Counted from the stretch's first letter, positions 1-9,170 are shown. The stretch is DNA of 64,000 nt from Fischerella sp. PCC 9431 (GCF_000447295.1 NZ_KE650771.1:6003622-6067621); one strand, 5' to 3'. The notes: generated by a model not told the origin, from the letters alone. Program-made: numbers and translations.

Positions 1-60
1 GACAACATGGCTTAGACTTATCCGTTCGAGGTTGGCAGTACGGCTAATTGAGAATGGTGC

Positions 61-130
61 AAGTTATCAGTTTTAACGGACTTATGCTATTAGCCTCACC
101 AATTAATTCTGAGGTGGGATATGGGTTTGG
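61..130. repeat. dispersed intergenic repeat, partial copy
   Basis: Contains CTATTAGCC (87-95) followed by a stretch that is the reverse complement of the left end of the element at 54172-54264. Pieces of the same family also occur at 2119-2340. It has no coding capacity. It is probably a fragment of an old mobile or REP-like element. Confidence 0.5.
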
Positions 131-148
131 TGCAAGATATCAGGTTCC

Positions 149-1156
149 CTATTTTTGATAGGATACTTCATTTTGCAAAGGATGACCCTGCTCAAATTCC
201 GTGATATTTGCGACTGTAGTATTAGAAATATCACTGAGGGCGTTACGGGTAAAAAAGGCTTGATGGGCTGTAATCACGACATTCGGAAATGATTGCAATA
301 GCTGAAACTCGTCATCTAAAATTACGGTATCAGATAAATCTCTAAAAAATAATTCGTCTTCTTGTTCGTAAACATCAATACCTAAATTACCAATCTGACC
401 AGATTTGATTCCCTCAATGACTGCTTTGGTGTCAATTAGCCCACCTCGACTAGTGTTAATCAGCATCATACCAGGCTTCATTTGGGCGATCGCATTTGCA
501 TCAATTAAGTGATGGTTTTCCGGTGTCAGAGGACAGTGTAAGGAAATAATATCTGCATTGGCAAATAATTCTGGTAATTGTACATAACGCGCATTATTTA
601 TCTCTTCAAATTTGGGATTGGGATATGCATCATAACCCAGTAAATGACAGCCAAATCCTTGCATAATTTGAGCAAAGATCATCCCGATTTTACCTGTACC
701 AATAATACCGATGGTGCTACCATGCAAATCAAAGCCTAGCAACCCTTCTAGGGAAAAATTATCATCCCGAACTCGGTTGTAAGCACGATACAAGCGGCGA
801 TTCAACATCAAAACCAAACCAACAGCATGTTCCGCTACAGAAAAGGGAGAGTAAACCGTCACCCGCGCCACTTTCATTCCCAATTCTGCGGCTGTTTTTA
901 AATCTACATGATTGAACCCAGTAGAACGCAGCGCAATCAAACGAGTACCCTGTTCCGCCAAAATCTCCAGAGTTTCAGCACTTACATCATCATTGACAAA
1001 CACACAAACTGCTGGAAAATCAGCCGCCAGAGAAGCAGTTTTCGGACTAAGTCTAGTATCAAAGTAAACAAACTCATGCTTTACTTGGGCTGCTGTATTT
1101 GCTGCATCTAAAAACTCACGGTCATAGGACTTAGTGCTGAAAACTGCAACTCTCAT
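149..1156 (-). CDS. ldhA: D-lactate dehydrogenase (2-hydroxyacid dehydrogenase family)
   Basis: NAD-dependent D-2-hydroxyacid dehydrogenase, most like the LdhA-type fermentative enzymes that reduce pyruvate to D-lactate in the cytosol. The 335 residues match the usual length (about 330). Visible features are the Rossmann motif GTGKIG (153-158), the substrate-binding and catalytic Arg in NTSRGG (about R237), a Glu in DVYEQE (about E264) and the catalytic His in AHQAF (about H298). The N-terminal FVNDD and the NFSLEGL segment are typical of LdhA rather than of PdxB or SerA. The ATG has only a weak GGGA upstream. It lies at the edge of the ppsA/pfkA island, which fits dark fermentation. Substrate is inferred from similarity; another 2-oxoacid is possible. 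Confidence 0.85.
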   Translation of the reverse strand: MRVAVFSTKSYDREFLDAANTAAQVKHEFVYFDTRLSPKTASLAADFPAVCVFVNDDVSAETLEILAEQGTRLIALRSTGFNHVDLKTAAELGMKVARVTVYSPFSVAEHAVGLVLMLNRRLYRAYNRVRDDNFSLEGLLGFDLHGSTIGIIGTGKIGMIFAQIMQGFGCHLLGYDAYPNPKFEEINNARYVQLPELFANADIISLHCPLTPENHHLIDANAIAQMKPGMMLINTSRGGLIDTKAVIEGIKSGQIGNLGIDVYEQEDELFFRDLSDTVILDDEFQLLQSFPNVVITAHQAFFTRNALSDISNTTVANITEFEQGHPLQNEVSYQK

Positions 1157-1408
1157 AAAAAATTCCCAGATGAATATTTAATACTTACTTTCCCAGCTGC
1201 AATGATTCTCTATTATTACTGGAGTATATACAAGAGCAAGTAAGCCATTTCATCTCATGCTATTAGTAGATAGTCAATAAGCTGTTATTGTTGCTTTCAG
1301 CAGATTGCTACTTGATGGAGTACATATTATCGTAAAGGCGAATGACCGTACTCTACAAAAAGCCGCGCCACTTTTACACATGTACTTTACTTACCTGAAA
1401 AATCCTCT

Positions 1409-1801
1409 ATGACTGATAATCTACAGATCACACCTGAAGAAGTCGAACTCATTCCTGAAATAGAGACACGAGTCTGCGAGAATCATATCCTTAAATTGTT
1501 TACAGATGGTTATGACTTAACCAAGGAGTTGCAAGAATATTTCGATATTAGTTATGAAGGTTTTGATGAGAGTTATCAAGAGCATGTTTATAAGATTTCG
1601 ATGTTAGAAGTGCCTGATATATGGTGGATGGTTCACCATGAAGGTGAGTATGGGCATCATGATGACATTCATATTATCGACTTTTCATCACCCTGTTCTG
1701 CAACTAAAAGCAGTCACAGTTATCAGCATTTTCCACAAGAATTAAATACCTGGCTTGACGAGTGGGTATTTGATGCTGATCCGGAAAATGACCCGTATTG
1801 A
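1409..1801 (+). CDS. hypothetical acidic protein
   Basis: 130-residue, strongly acidic protein with many Asp, Glu and His residues (for example HHEGEYGHHDD and DADPENDPY at the end). No family is recognised, and there is no signal peptide or membrane segment. Composition and codon use look coding, unlike the repeat that begins about 40 bp after the stop. The stop at 1799-1801 is followed at once by a 21-bp tandem array, so the gene's 3' flank has been remodelled. It is the only plus-strand gene before 6.2 kb and has no evident operon partner. Function unknown. Confidence 0.6.
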   Translation: MTDNLQITPEEVELIPEIETRVCENHILKLFTDGYDLTKELQEYFDISYEGFDESYQEHVYKISMLEVPDIWWMVHHEGEYGHHDDIHIIDFSSPCSATKSSHSYQHFPQELNTWLDEWVFDADPENDPY

Positions 1802-1844
1802 CATTAAACCCCGAAACCCCGAACATTCAACCTCAAAAGCTGAG

Positions 1845-2096
1845 AGTTTTGGTTTCAACCCTCAAAGTTTTGGTTTCAAACCTGAAAGTTTTGGTTTCAA
1901 CCCTCAAAGTTCTGGTTTCAACCCTCAAAGTTTTAGTTTCAACCCTGAAAGTTTTGGTTTCAACCCTGAAAGTTTTGGTTTCAACCCTGAAAGTTCTGAT
2001 TTCAACCCTCAAAGTTCTGATTTCAACCCTCAAAGTTCTGATTTCAACCCTCAAAGTTTTGGTTTCAACCCTCAAAGTTTTAGTTTCAACCCCAGG
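1845..2096. repeat. 21-bp tandem repeat array 1 (12 units)
   Basis: Twelve head-to-tail units of exactly 21 bp, with consensus AGTTTTGGTTTCAACCCTCAA and only transitions and a few point changes between units. Because 21 is a multiple of three, two plus-strand frames and one minus-strand frame stay open as heptapeptide repeats; these have no recognisable protein features and I treat them as non-coding. Read on the minus strand, the unit contains GGGTTGAAAC, the same core as the arrays at about 35.6 and 40.0 kb. Confidence 0.9.
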
Positions 2097-2192
2097 GCTA
2101 TTTTATTCTCATGCAGCCCGCCTCAGAATTAATTAAGTAGAACGACTTGAAAAAACCAAACTATGTTAAGTAATGTAAAAAACTCGGATTCA

Positions 2193-2247
2193 GTTCGTAG
2201 TAAGGACTTTAGTCCTTTTTTGAGAACTAAAGTTCTCACTACGAGCC
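2193..2247. repeat. dispersed hairpin repeat (GTAGTAAGGACT family)
   Basis: Two adjacent short palindromes, AAGGACT-TT-AGTCCTT and GAGAACT-AA-AGTTCTC, enclosed by GTAGT...ACTAC ends. A closely related copy lies at 50762-50815 and a partial one at 14372-14400. The copies at 2.2 and 50.8 kb are each followed by the same TIR-flanked element. Confidence 0.7.
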
Positions 2248-2340
2248 TTTAATTATTTAACCTGTTCTACTTATGAGGTTAATAACAAAACTTGGTTAAA
2301 ACCGACTGTTGATTGGTAATTTAGTTTGTTTTAACGGAAT

Positions 2341-2463
2341 TATACCGATTTCAAAAATGTTTGCGACACATTTAGAGCGATCATCTGGATATGAAACGCG
2401 ATAAATCGCGTCTCTACAATAAATAAAATTTATCTGTCGCATTCTTTTTTCAAATTAGTATTA
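2341..2463. mobile_element. MITE-like element, copy 1
   Basis: A 123-bp non-coding segment with imperfect terminal inverted repeats of about 28 bp: the left end begins TATACCGATTT and ends GCGACA, and the right end is the inverted form ending CAAATTAGTATTA (about 21 of 28 positions agree). A second full copy lies at 50837-50941 and one end is present at 42862-42892. The centres differ, but both carry a CGCGAT..ATCGCG palindrome. No transposase is nearby. Confidence 0.6.
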
Positions 2464-2530
2464 AACTATTCGCTCAGAATTAAAGCATCACGCGGGATAT
2501 TTGCTATGTGTGAGACTTGAATTTAAACAC

Positions 2531-2564
2531 AAAAAAAGCCTGGTTGCTTTCATGCAATCAGGCT
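2531..2564 (-). terminator. rho-independent terminator of hspA
   Basis: On the minus strand an 11-bp stem, AGCCTGATTGC/GCAACCAGGCT with one G-T pair and a 6-nt loop, is followed by seven T residues. It sits 60 bp past the hspA stop codon. Confidence 0.85.
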
Positions 2565-2626
2565 CAAATTTCTATCACACAAACTTACACAATAGGTATT
2601 TAATTCAAAGGACTAATGGCAAGTCA

Positions 2627-3079
2627 CTACACACCAGAACCTTCTAGATTCACTTTGACGACTTTGTTCTTTTCTGCTTCGGTTTTAGGTAGAGTCAGAT
2701 TGAGAATTCCATCTTTGTATTCAGCAGAAACGTTAGTGTTTTGAATCCGAGCAGGTAGAGGAATTACACGTTGGAATTTACCATAATGAAATTCACTTTT
2801 GGTGTAACCTTTTTCCTCTGTTTTAGTTTCGGATTTACGTTCGCCACTGATATAAACAGATTCTTCTGTGACTTGTACATCCAGATCTTTAGCTTCTATG
2901 CCAGGAATTTCTAATTTGAGAAGAATTGCTTTTTCTGTTTCTTGCAACTCAGCAGCAGGAACTTTCACAGACCCGTCTTCCCACAATTTAGATGGTGTAA
3001 AATTTTCATCAAATAAACGGTTGAGTTGGCGTTGGAGAGAATTAATTTCTTGCCAGGGGTTGTAACGAATCAGTGTCAT
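2627..3079 (-). CDS. hspA: Hsp20/alpha-crystallin small heat-shock protein
   Basis: ATP-independent holdase chaperone of the Hsp20 family (150 aa, usual size for cyanobacterial HspA, which protects thylakoid and soluble proteins in heat and oxidative stress). The N-terminal MTLIRYNPWQEINSLQRQLNRLF is followed by the alpha-crystallin domain (about residues 40-140) with the conserved DGILNLTLPK strand. The start is the ATG preceded by a strong Shine-Dalgarno, GAGGAAGAG. It has its own downstream terminator, so it is monocistronic. A nested inverted repeat lies 130-190 bp upstream. I did not find an obvious hairpin sequestering the ribosome site (RNA thermometer) or a CIRCE element. Confidence 0.92.
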   Translation of the reverse strand: MTLIRYNPWQEINSLQRQLNRLFDENFTPSKLWEDGSVKVPAAELQETEKAILLKLEIPGIEAKDLDVQVTEESVYISGERKSETKTEEKGYTKSEFHYGKFQRVIPLPARIQNTNVSAEYKDGILNLTLPKTEAEKNKVVKVNLEGSGV

Positions 3080-3205
3080 AACTCTTCCTCTTTATTTACT
3101 ATGTTTGTTAGTAGTTGTTTTAGGTTTTTATCCTTGCCTTTGATTCTTATATTAAGTAGTAAATCTAAGCCTGTAAATTCGGTTTTTTCCATTTCTAAAT
3201 GATGA

Positions 3206-3269
3206 TTACCGAACCTAAATAATGAATCCAAATCAGGTGTGGGAAACCTGAATATTGTTGGTTCGGTAA
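3206..3269. promoter_or_regulatory. nested inverted repeat upstream of hspA
   Basis: A perfect 10-bp outer inverted repeat, TTACCGAACC (3206-3215) and GGTTCGGTAA (3260-3269), encloses a smaller one, TCAGGT-GTGGGAA-ACCTGA. It lies between hspA and ppsA, 127 bp upstream of the hspA start. It could be an operator pair or a structured leader; the function is inferred only from symmetry and position. Confidence 0.4.
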
Positions 3270-3315
3270 ACCATAATATCTAGTCAGCAAATACTTTAGT
3301 TTTCTTTGTGTCTTT

Positions 3316-3362
3316 GTGTCTTAGTGGTGAAAAAAGAAATCTAAATCTAACCACGAAGACAC
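3316..3362. repeat. intergenic inverted repeat downstream of ppsA
   Basis: GTGTCTTAGTGGT pairs with ACCACGAAGACAC (one mismatch in 13 bp) across a 21-nt loop. This is followed by a GCGGGTCGCTACGCGCCTACCG segment also seen near 55.1 kb. It is a common type of dispersed cyanobacterial hairpin repeat and may end ppsA transcription, but it has no clean T-run. Confidence 0.5.
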
Positions 3363-3441
3363 CTTAGACACGCAAGCGGGTCGCTACGCGCCTACCGTAA
3401 GTAGACACCAAGTCTGATCACCAGCCTATGAAACCAGGTGT

Positions 3442-5868
3442 TTACCCAGCAATTTCTAATAGGGTTTTGAGTACTGAGTCAGGGTTAAGACTAATTGAAT
3501 CAATTCCCTCTTCGACCAGAAAACGAGCAAATTCTGGATAATCACTGGGTGCTTGACCACAAATCCCAATTTTACGCCCGTGTTCTTTGACAGTGTGAAT
3601 TGCTGTGGCGATCGCACGTTTTACAGCTTGATTGCGTTCATCAAATAAATGTGCAACCAATTCTGAATCTCGATCTAACCCTAATATCAACTGTGTTAAA
3701 TCGTTGGAACCTATAGAAAATCCATCAAAAATTTCGCTAAATTCATCGGCTAGTTGCACGTTACTTGGTAATTCGCACATGACGTAGACTTGCAAGCCAT
3801 TTTCGCCTCGCACTAAACCATGCTTCGCCATCTCTGCAAGTACACGCCGTCCTTCCGCCGGAGTCCGACAAAATGGCACCATTAAAATCACATTTGTTAA
3901 GCCCATTTCGTCGCGTACCCGTTTCATCGCCTGACATTCTAGGGCAAATCCTTCGCGATATCGGGGATCATAGTAGCGAGAAGCACCCCGCCAACCAATC
4001 ATCGGGTTTTCTTCGTGAGGTTCAAACTGTCTACCACCCAGGAGATTAGCATATTCATTACTCTTGAAATCACTGAGACGCACAATTACGGGTTTTGGAT
4101 AAAATGCGGCTGCGATCGTACTGATACCTTGAGTCAGTTGATCGATAAAGAAGGCTGGTTTGTCTTCGTACTGGGCGGTTAATTCGGCAATTTTGTATTT
4201 AGCAAGTTCGTCTTCTAACTCGTCAAAATGAATTAAGGCGAGTGGGTGGGCTTTGATCTGGTTGGCGATGATAAATTCCATCCGAGCTAATCCGACGCCA
4301 TCGTTAGGAATCGCACTATAACCAAAGGCTTCTTCGGGGTTGCCCACGTTCATCATAATTTTAGTTTGAGGACGGGGCAATTTTTCTAATGGGATTTCTT
4401 GAACTTCGTAGGATAGTAAACCTTGGTAAATTTTGCCGCTTTCGCCTTCTGCACAAGAAACTGTGATTTCTTGTCCTGTTTTGATTACTTTTGTGGCGTT
4501 ACCGCAACCAACAATCGCCGGAATACCTAATTCTCTGGCAATAATGGCACTGTGACAAGTGCGTCCACCGGAGTTTGTGACGATCGCACTGGCTTTTTTC
4601 ATGATCGGTTCCCAGTCTGGATCGGTGCGATTTGTAACTAGCACTTCTCCAGGTTGAAATTCATTGATGCGATGAACATCAAGAATTACTCTGGCTTTAC
4701 CCTGTCCAATAATTTCACCCACACTCCGCCCTGTGGCTAGAACTTGACCTTTTTCTTTGAGGTGATAGGTACGCAGGACATTTTTAGTTTTCTGAGACTG
4801 GACTGTTTCGGGACGGGCTTGGACAATAAACAATTCACCTGTAATTCCATCTTTTGCCCATTCAATATCCATTGGTGTGTAGACACCACGCACTTGTGAG
4901 TAATGTTCTTCGATTACACAACAGGCGCGGGCAAGTTCGAGAATTTCGTTATCATTAAGGGCAAATAGGGTGCGATCGCTAACTGCAACGGGAATATTTT
5001 TGGTTTGTTTGGAACCACCGATATCGTAAACCATTTTGATTTCTTTGCTTCCCAAGCGTTTACTTAATATCGGGCGATATCCTTGTTGTAATGTCGGTTT
5101 AAATACTAAGTATTCATCAGGATTAACTGCACCCTGAACAACGTTTTCTCCTAAACCATAGGCGGCGGTAATTAAGGCTGCATCTTTAAAACCTGTTTCG
5201 GTATCGATGGAAAACATCACACCAGATGCAGCTAAATCAGAACGCACCATTTTCTGCACACCCACAGAAAGGGCTATGTTGAAGTGATCAAAGCCTTTAA
5301 TTTGACGATAGGAAATGGCGCGATCGGTAAAAATTGAAGCAAAACATTTGTGACAAGCTTCCAGAACAGCTTTCAGTCCGTGAATGTTAAGATAGGTTTC
5401 TTGCTGCCCAGCAAAGCTGGCGTCTGGTAAATCCTCGGCAGTAGCACTAGAACGTACAGCGACATCGGTATCAGCACCGTAATTTTGACATAAAGTTTCA
5501 TAGCTTTGGGCAATTGCTTCCTGTAATGCTTTGGGAAACGGTGTTTGCAGCATCAAAGCCCGTGCTTGCTTTCCACATTGGCGTAAGTTATCAACATTTT
5601 CGACATCTAAATTTGCGAAGATTTCCCGTAATTTAGTTTCTATACCTGCATTTTGCATAAAAAATTGATATGCATAAGCAGTGGTAGCAAATCCAGTCGG
5701 GACTTTGACGCCTTTGGGTTGCAATTGTTGAATCATTTCTCCCAAGGAAGCATTTTTACCACCGACTAGTGGAATATCTGCAATTCCAACGTTATCAAGT
5801 GGTAATACCAGCGCTTGTTGTTTGGCATTCTCGTTTGATGTGTTTGGATTTACGAAAGTTTCCAGCAT
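3442..5868 (-). CDS. ppsA: phosphoenolpyruvate synthase
   Basis: Converts pyruvate + ATP to PEP + AMP + Pi (gluconeogenic bypass of pyruvate kinase). About 808 aa, normal for the family (E. coli about 790). The N-terminal ATP-grasp/PPDK domain (about 20-350, with GGKNASLGEM and RSSATAEDLP) is followed by the swivelling phosphohistidine domain with GGRTCHSAIIAREL (His about 440) and the C-terminal TIM barrel with GSNDLTQLILGLDRDS and a catalytic Cys near GICGQAPSDYPEF. I place the start at the ATG at 5868, which has AAGGAAA 8 bp upstream; an in-frame TTG six codons earlier overlaps that ribosome site and is less likely. A copy of the 18-bp island motif lies about 100 bp upstream. Confidence 0.95.
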   Translation of the reverse strand: MLETFVNPNTSNENAKQQALVLPLDNVGIADIPLVGGKNASLGEMIQQLQPKGVKVPTGFATTAYAYQFFMQNAGIETKLREIFANLDVENVDNLRQCGKQARALMLQTPFPKALQEAIAQSYETLCQNYGADTDVAVRSSATAEDLPDASFAGQQETYLNIHGLKAVLEACHKCFASIFTDRAISYRQIKGFDHFNIALSVGVQKMVRSDLAASGVMFSIDTETGFKDAALITAAYGLGENVVQGAVNPDEYLVFKPTLQQGYRPILSKRLGSKEIKMVYDIGGSKQTKNIPVAVSDRTLFALNDNEILELARACCVIEEHYSQVRGVYTPMDIEWAKDGITGELFIVQARPETVQSQKTKNVLRTYHLKEKGQVLATGRSVGEIIGQGKARVILDVHRINEFQPGEVLVTNRTDPDWEPIMKKASAIVTNSGGRTCHSAIIARELGIPAIVGCGNATKVIKTGQEITVSCAEGESGKIYQGLLSYEVQEIPLEKLPRPQTKIMMNVGNPEEAFGYSAIPNDGVGLARMEFIIANQIKAHPLALIHFDELEDELAKYKIAELTAQYEDKPAFFIDQLTQGISTIAAAFYPKPVIVRLSDFKSNEYANLLGGRQFEPHEENPMIGWRGASRYYDPRYREGFALECQAMKRVRDEMGLTNVILMVPFCRTPAEGRRVLAEMAKHGLVRGENGLQVYVMCELPSNVQLADEFSEIFDGFSIGSNDLTQLILGLDRDSELVAHLFDERNQAVKRAIATAIHTVKEHGRKIGICGQAPSDYPEFARFLVEEGIDSISLNPDSVLKTLLEIAG

Positions 5869-6234
5869 GGGAAAAATTTCCTTCAACGCATTGAATTATC
5901 GCTACTACTTAAGAGGATTGTGGATTTTTGCGCTCTTAAGTCCTACACCTTTGGTTATACGAAGACAGTTTGAGGAAGTTGTGAAGATGCCTACTTTTGT
6001 AATCACTCTTTTTGGTAGTTGTATAAAACAACATTTTGTGATATTAAAGAATTCACAATAATATTTTCATAGTTAAATATGTGTTGATAACTACAAACTA
6101 ACTTTAAATTAACTAATTCTTTTAGTAGAAGCTAATAAATATCAATAACCAGTATTGTTGTAGTTTAATATTCCTGTAATTGCTTGCCAATTAATTAAAT
6201 ACTAAATTTTCTTATATTTAAGGAGTCAATCAGA
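5869..6234. other. intergenic region, AT-rich, ppsA promoter side
   Basis: No gene is supported. It separates the divergent ppsA and DUF7219 genes, contains the 18-bp motif at 5969-5986, and is otherwise AT-rich without clear repeats. An AAGGAG ribosome site at its right end serves the next gene. Confidence 0.6.
5969..5986. promoter_or_regulatory. shared 18-bp motif, ppsA copy
   Basis: TTTGAGGAAGTTGTGAAG, about 100 bp upstream of ppsA. It matches TTTGAGGANNTTGTGAAG found upstream of DUF4327, the adenosine-specific kinase and pfkA. Proposed operator; function inferred from recurrence and position. Confidence 0.45.
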
Positions 6235-6492
6235 GTGCAGCCTCATGAAAAAGATTTAAACAAATTTCTCTATCCTCATAGTTCTTATCGTGGTCAAGTG
6301 AAACCAGAAAATTTAGTATTTAATGCCAATTTACAAGAATTTGCTCAAAAAGTTAGTTATATTGCGAATCTAGAAACCAGTGGAAAGCTTTCTCCTGAAG
6401 AAGCCTACAGTCAGATTAAGAGATTGTGGAAACAGTTAAAACTGAGCAAGAAGGAACTAAAAATTGGCAACCAAACCTTCCTGGATAAATAA
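6235..6492 (+). CDS. DUF7219 family small protein
   Basis: 85-residue basic protein with the cyanobacterial signature FLYP...YRGQVKPENLVFNANLQEF and a C-terminal PEEAY..IKRLWKQLK helix, which I recognise as the DUF7219 family (function unknown). There is no signal peptide or membrane span. The start is GTG at 6235, chosen because AAGGAG lies 9 bp upstream; no ATG fits. It is transcribed away from ppsA and ends at a bidirectional terminator shared with the convergent PAS-CRP gene. Its location inside the ldhA-ppsA-pfkA island suggests co-regulation with those genes, but that is inference. Confidence 0.8.
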   Translation: MQPHEKDLNKFLYPHSSYRGQVKPENLVFNANLQEFAQKVSYIANLETSGKLSPEEAYSQIKRLWKQLKLSKKELKIGNQTFLDK

Positions 6493-6588
6493 AATAAATT
6501 TTGTCTTCTGTCTGTTTGATTTGAATTTACTTGAGTTTATTGGAATTTGGGAAATAACAAATATAAATATGTAATTTGTATAATTACA

Positions 6589-6618
6589 AAAAATGAGGCA
6601 CTTTCGCCTCATTTTTTT
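6589..6618. terminator. bidirectional rho-independent terminator
   Basis: Stem AAAAATGAGGC/GCCTCATTTTT with a 6-nt loop, T-run on the plus strand and A-run (T on minus) on the other side. It ends both the DUF7219 gene and the convergent PAS-CRP regulator. Confidence 0.88.
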
Positions 6619-6635
6619 CTACCTTCATAGATTGA

Positions 6636-7820
6636 TTAACCAATATGCGGTAGATCTTTCACGATGATATGTTTTTTATGATCAAAACAAATTTTCCCTT
6701 CTTTTCTTAGTAAAGACAACAATCGTGTAACGGTGACTCTGGTAGTACAACAAGCATTAGCTAAATCTTCATGAGTCAGGCGAACTGATAGACGAGTTCC
6801 CTGGGCTACTTTTTCACCAACCTCACGTTTCAAAAGCTGTAAAAGACCATACAAGCGATCTTGTACTCGCCGCAATCCAGCTATCACCAAAAAAGATTCT
6901 GTTTGTCTTAGCCGTTGATTGATCTTAGGTAAAAGAGCATGGCTAAAAGTTGGAGAAGCTAGTATTTCTGATACATCAACTCCTACTAGCTTAACATCCG
7001 ATAAAGCCGTAGCCTGATAAGTGTTCAAAGAAGTCAAATAAGAGCCGAAAACCATTTCTGGAACAGCTAATCCGACTAGTACTTCTTCGCTGGTATCACC
7101 AAGGGTAGTCAATTTTACTAAACCATGACGAACAAACCAAATTACTTGTGTATTGAGGGGGATGGTATCTCCTTTTGAATATTTATGTATGGGGCGATCG
7201 TCATCGAAATCTCGGTTTTTTGTAATTTGTACTAATTCTGCTCGTTTGGTTTCATTAATACTTCGTAGCAGCCAACGTAGGCTTTGAGCTTTACCTTGAT
7301 TGTTGTAGGAAATAGCCACTGTTAATGCTGCATTAAATAGCTCATTGCCATGTTGTTGCAATGCTACTATTAATTCTTGATTTCGACCATTTTGAGTTAG
7401 TTGGGCAAGGAAATTGCGAAAATCGTGTTTCTGTTTTAAGGAAACGAAATTAATTATCGGCTTCCCAACCAAATATTCTTTTTTCAGATTTAGTAACTTG
7501 GTAGCCTTATGGTTAGCTAACTGGATTTTACCTTGTACATCAGTAACTAAATAGCCGTCTGGTGCTTCCTCAAATAATTCCCGATAGCGTTGACATTCTG
7601 CTTGTAAACTTTTTTTCGTTTCCTCTAACTGCTCATGTTGCTGATACAATTCTTCAATTGCAAAATGTACTGATTGCGAAGCCCAACTAAGTTCACTTAA
7701 AGCTTCCGGCATTTCATCTAACATCACAGGCGTGTTGACGACATTTTCGTACAGTCTAGCTATACGTCTGTCCATTTCCTGTGTTGATTGTGCAAATTTG
7801 TCTATTTTTGTCTTATCCAC
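6636..7820 (-). CDS. PAS-domain CRP/FNR-family transcriptional regulator
   Basis: 394-residue three-part regulator: an N-terminal coiled-coil region, a PAS domain (about 75-190, with FEEAPDGYLVTDVQGKIQLANHKA), and a CRP-type module with a cyclic-nucleotide-binding-like barrel (about 210-310) and an HTH_Crp domain (about 320-390, recognition helix [16 protein letters not shown]). CRP proteins are normally 200-230 aa, so the PAS input is an added sensor. The barrel lacks a clear cAMP-binding RxSxA arginine motif, so the signal is probably not cAMP. The upstream start is a GTG without a strong ribosome site; an ATG at residue 17 is the alternative. It is the only regulator in the island, so a natural candidate for the factor reading the shared 18-bp motif (inference). 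Confidence 0.85.
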   Translation of the reverse strand: MDKTKIDKFAQSTQEMDRRIARLYENVVNTPVMLDEMPEALSELSWASQSVHFAIEELYQQHEQLEETKKSLQAECQRYRELFEEAPDGYLVTDVQGKIQLANHKATKLLNLKKEYLVGKPIINFVSLKQKHDFRNFLAQLTQNGRNQELIVALQQHGNELFNAALTVAISYNNQGKAQSLRWLLRSINETKRAELVQITKNRDFDDDRPIHKYSKGDTIPLNTQVIWFVRHGLVKLTTLGDTSEEVLVGLAVPEMVFGSYLTSLNTYQATALSDVKLVGVDVSEILASPTFSHALLPKINQRLRQTESFLVIAGLRRVQDRLYGLLQLLKREVGEKVAQGTRLSVRLTHEDLANACCTTRVTVTRLLSLLRKEGKICFDHKKHIIVKDLPHIG

Positions 7821-8846
7821 GTTGTGTTTCTACCACCATGTTTGCAGAAATTGGACAAAAAACTGATTTGAAAAAGGCAAATGGGCTTAGACAGATAGAA
7901 CTAACTACCGTAGTTGTATCTGAATGACAGCTACCACTTTGCAGTTCTCTTATTGAATGACACCCACTGTTTTAAAATCAACTTGACATAAATTTCCTGG
8001 ACTACAATGGTGATTCACTCAATTTTTATACAAAAACATTGCAATATACTTCAAAACATTGCAAAACAAAATTTTGCTGAGGTGAACATTCCTCACCATC
8101 CGTTAGGATTCTCAAAAGATTTTCTAAGTCAAGTAAGTATTAGAGTACTCTGTTTAGAAATTGATGTTCTTGCTGCTTAACAAGATATTATGCCATAGCG
8201 ATGAATACAAAGTTAACTGTTTTTATTTTAATTTTTTGTAAAGTATTCTCATACTCAGTAATAAAAAGGAGCTATCTGTATCAATAATAATTGATGAAAA
8301 TTAGCAAAAGTCATGCCGAATAAGAGAAATACCAAAAATAAGAGAATCATTACAGTGTATCAATTGCACCATTAACTCTCTATTTGATAGAACAATAATT
8401 ATATGACTCAAATCTCACTTCTCACCATTTACTTGAGTTATATAGAGTTGATTAGCCCTGAAAACATAGGTAGTTCAAGGATTTGATTGACATATTGTCA
8501 TATCTATCTCAAAAGCCTTAAATATAAATTGCTGTTGTTCGGTTTATGAGGGGTTAAACCCTTTATTATTTAAATCTTTATATTTGCCATAACTTTGGGA
8601 TGATAAAACAAATTAGCTTTTTTGACAAGTATCTAGGGGTTAATAATGAAAGCTTATCAAACATAGTCATACGATTTTGGATTTTGGGATTTATTCCACA
8701 GATAAATTCGCTTGCTCTGTACCATCAAGGAATGGTTGATCAAAAATAAAGATCTTAGGAATGAAGAGTAAGATAGGCTTTATATTCACCAAAAACATCA
8801 GACAATAGGTGTATAACTCTAAAATTCATTAGTTTTTATGATGTTA
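7821..8846. other. 1-kb intergenic region without recognisable genes
   Basis: AT-rich, with no supported protein or RNA gene on either strand. Two perfect direct copies of CAAAACATTGCAA (8032-8044 and 8052-8064, exactly 20 bp apart) lie about 215-245 bp upstream of the PAS-CRP gene and could be a two-site operator. TGAATGACA occurs twice near 7920-7965. It might hide a small RNA or a distant promoter; I see no terminator-like hairpin inside. Confidence 0.5.
8032..8064. promoter_or_regulatory. direct repeat pair, possible operator
   Basis: CAAAACATTGCAA occurs twice with a 20-bp period (two helical turns) upstream of the PAS-CRP regulator. Period and position suggest a protein-binding site; no factor can be named. 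Confidence 0.3.
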
Positions 8847-9077
8847 TTAGTCTTCATCCCAATCTTCACGACCTAACAAATCAATAATCTGATCTCGAAG
8901 TAAAAATTCATTTTTTTCTAATTCTAGTTCTACACATAGCCAATCACGACCAGGAATGTATTTACAGAGAACGTAAATTGGTTGGTTACGACTGATAACT
9001 CCTTTTTTGACAAGCTGACGTGCTTCTTCTCTAATTACTTCCAGGTCATACTTAACAGTAGTATTGGTAGCATTCAT
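8847..9077 (-). CDS. DUF4327 family protein
   Basis: Small acidic cyanobacterial protein (76 aa) with the DUF4327 pattern: YDLEVIREEARQLVKKG, then ISRNQPIYVLCKYIP, WLCVE, and the C-terminal FLLRDQIIDLLGREDW. Function unknown; soluble, no membrane segment. I chose the ATG at 9077, which has GGGGGTG 7 bp upstream; an in-frame GTG seven codons earlier overlaps that ribosome site. A copy of the island's 18-bp motif lies 94 bp upstream. It is separated from the next gene (adenosine-specific kinase) by about 160 bp and probably has its own promoter. Confidence 0.85.
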   Translation of the reverse strand: MNATNTTVKYDLEVIREEARQLVKKGVISRNQPIYVLCKYIPGRDWLCVELELEKNEFLLRDQIIDLLGREDWDED

Positions 9078-9170
9078 AAAAACACCCCCATTTTTCACCT
9101 AAACTATTGGGTGAGTCTAAGCATCAAGACTGTTATTAGCTTTGCTTACAATTTCAAGCTATCAACTTTT

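Noticed and set aside
1755-2132. Open frames with heptapeptide repeats across 21-bp array 1
   Set aside because: Frames stay open only because 21 is a multiple of three; no ribosome site, no domain and equal openness on both strands.
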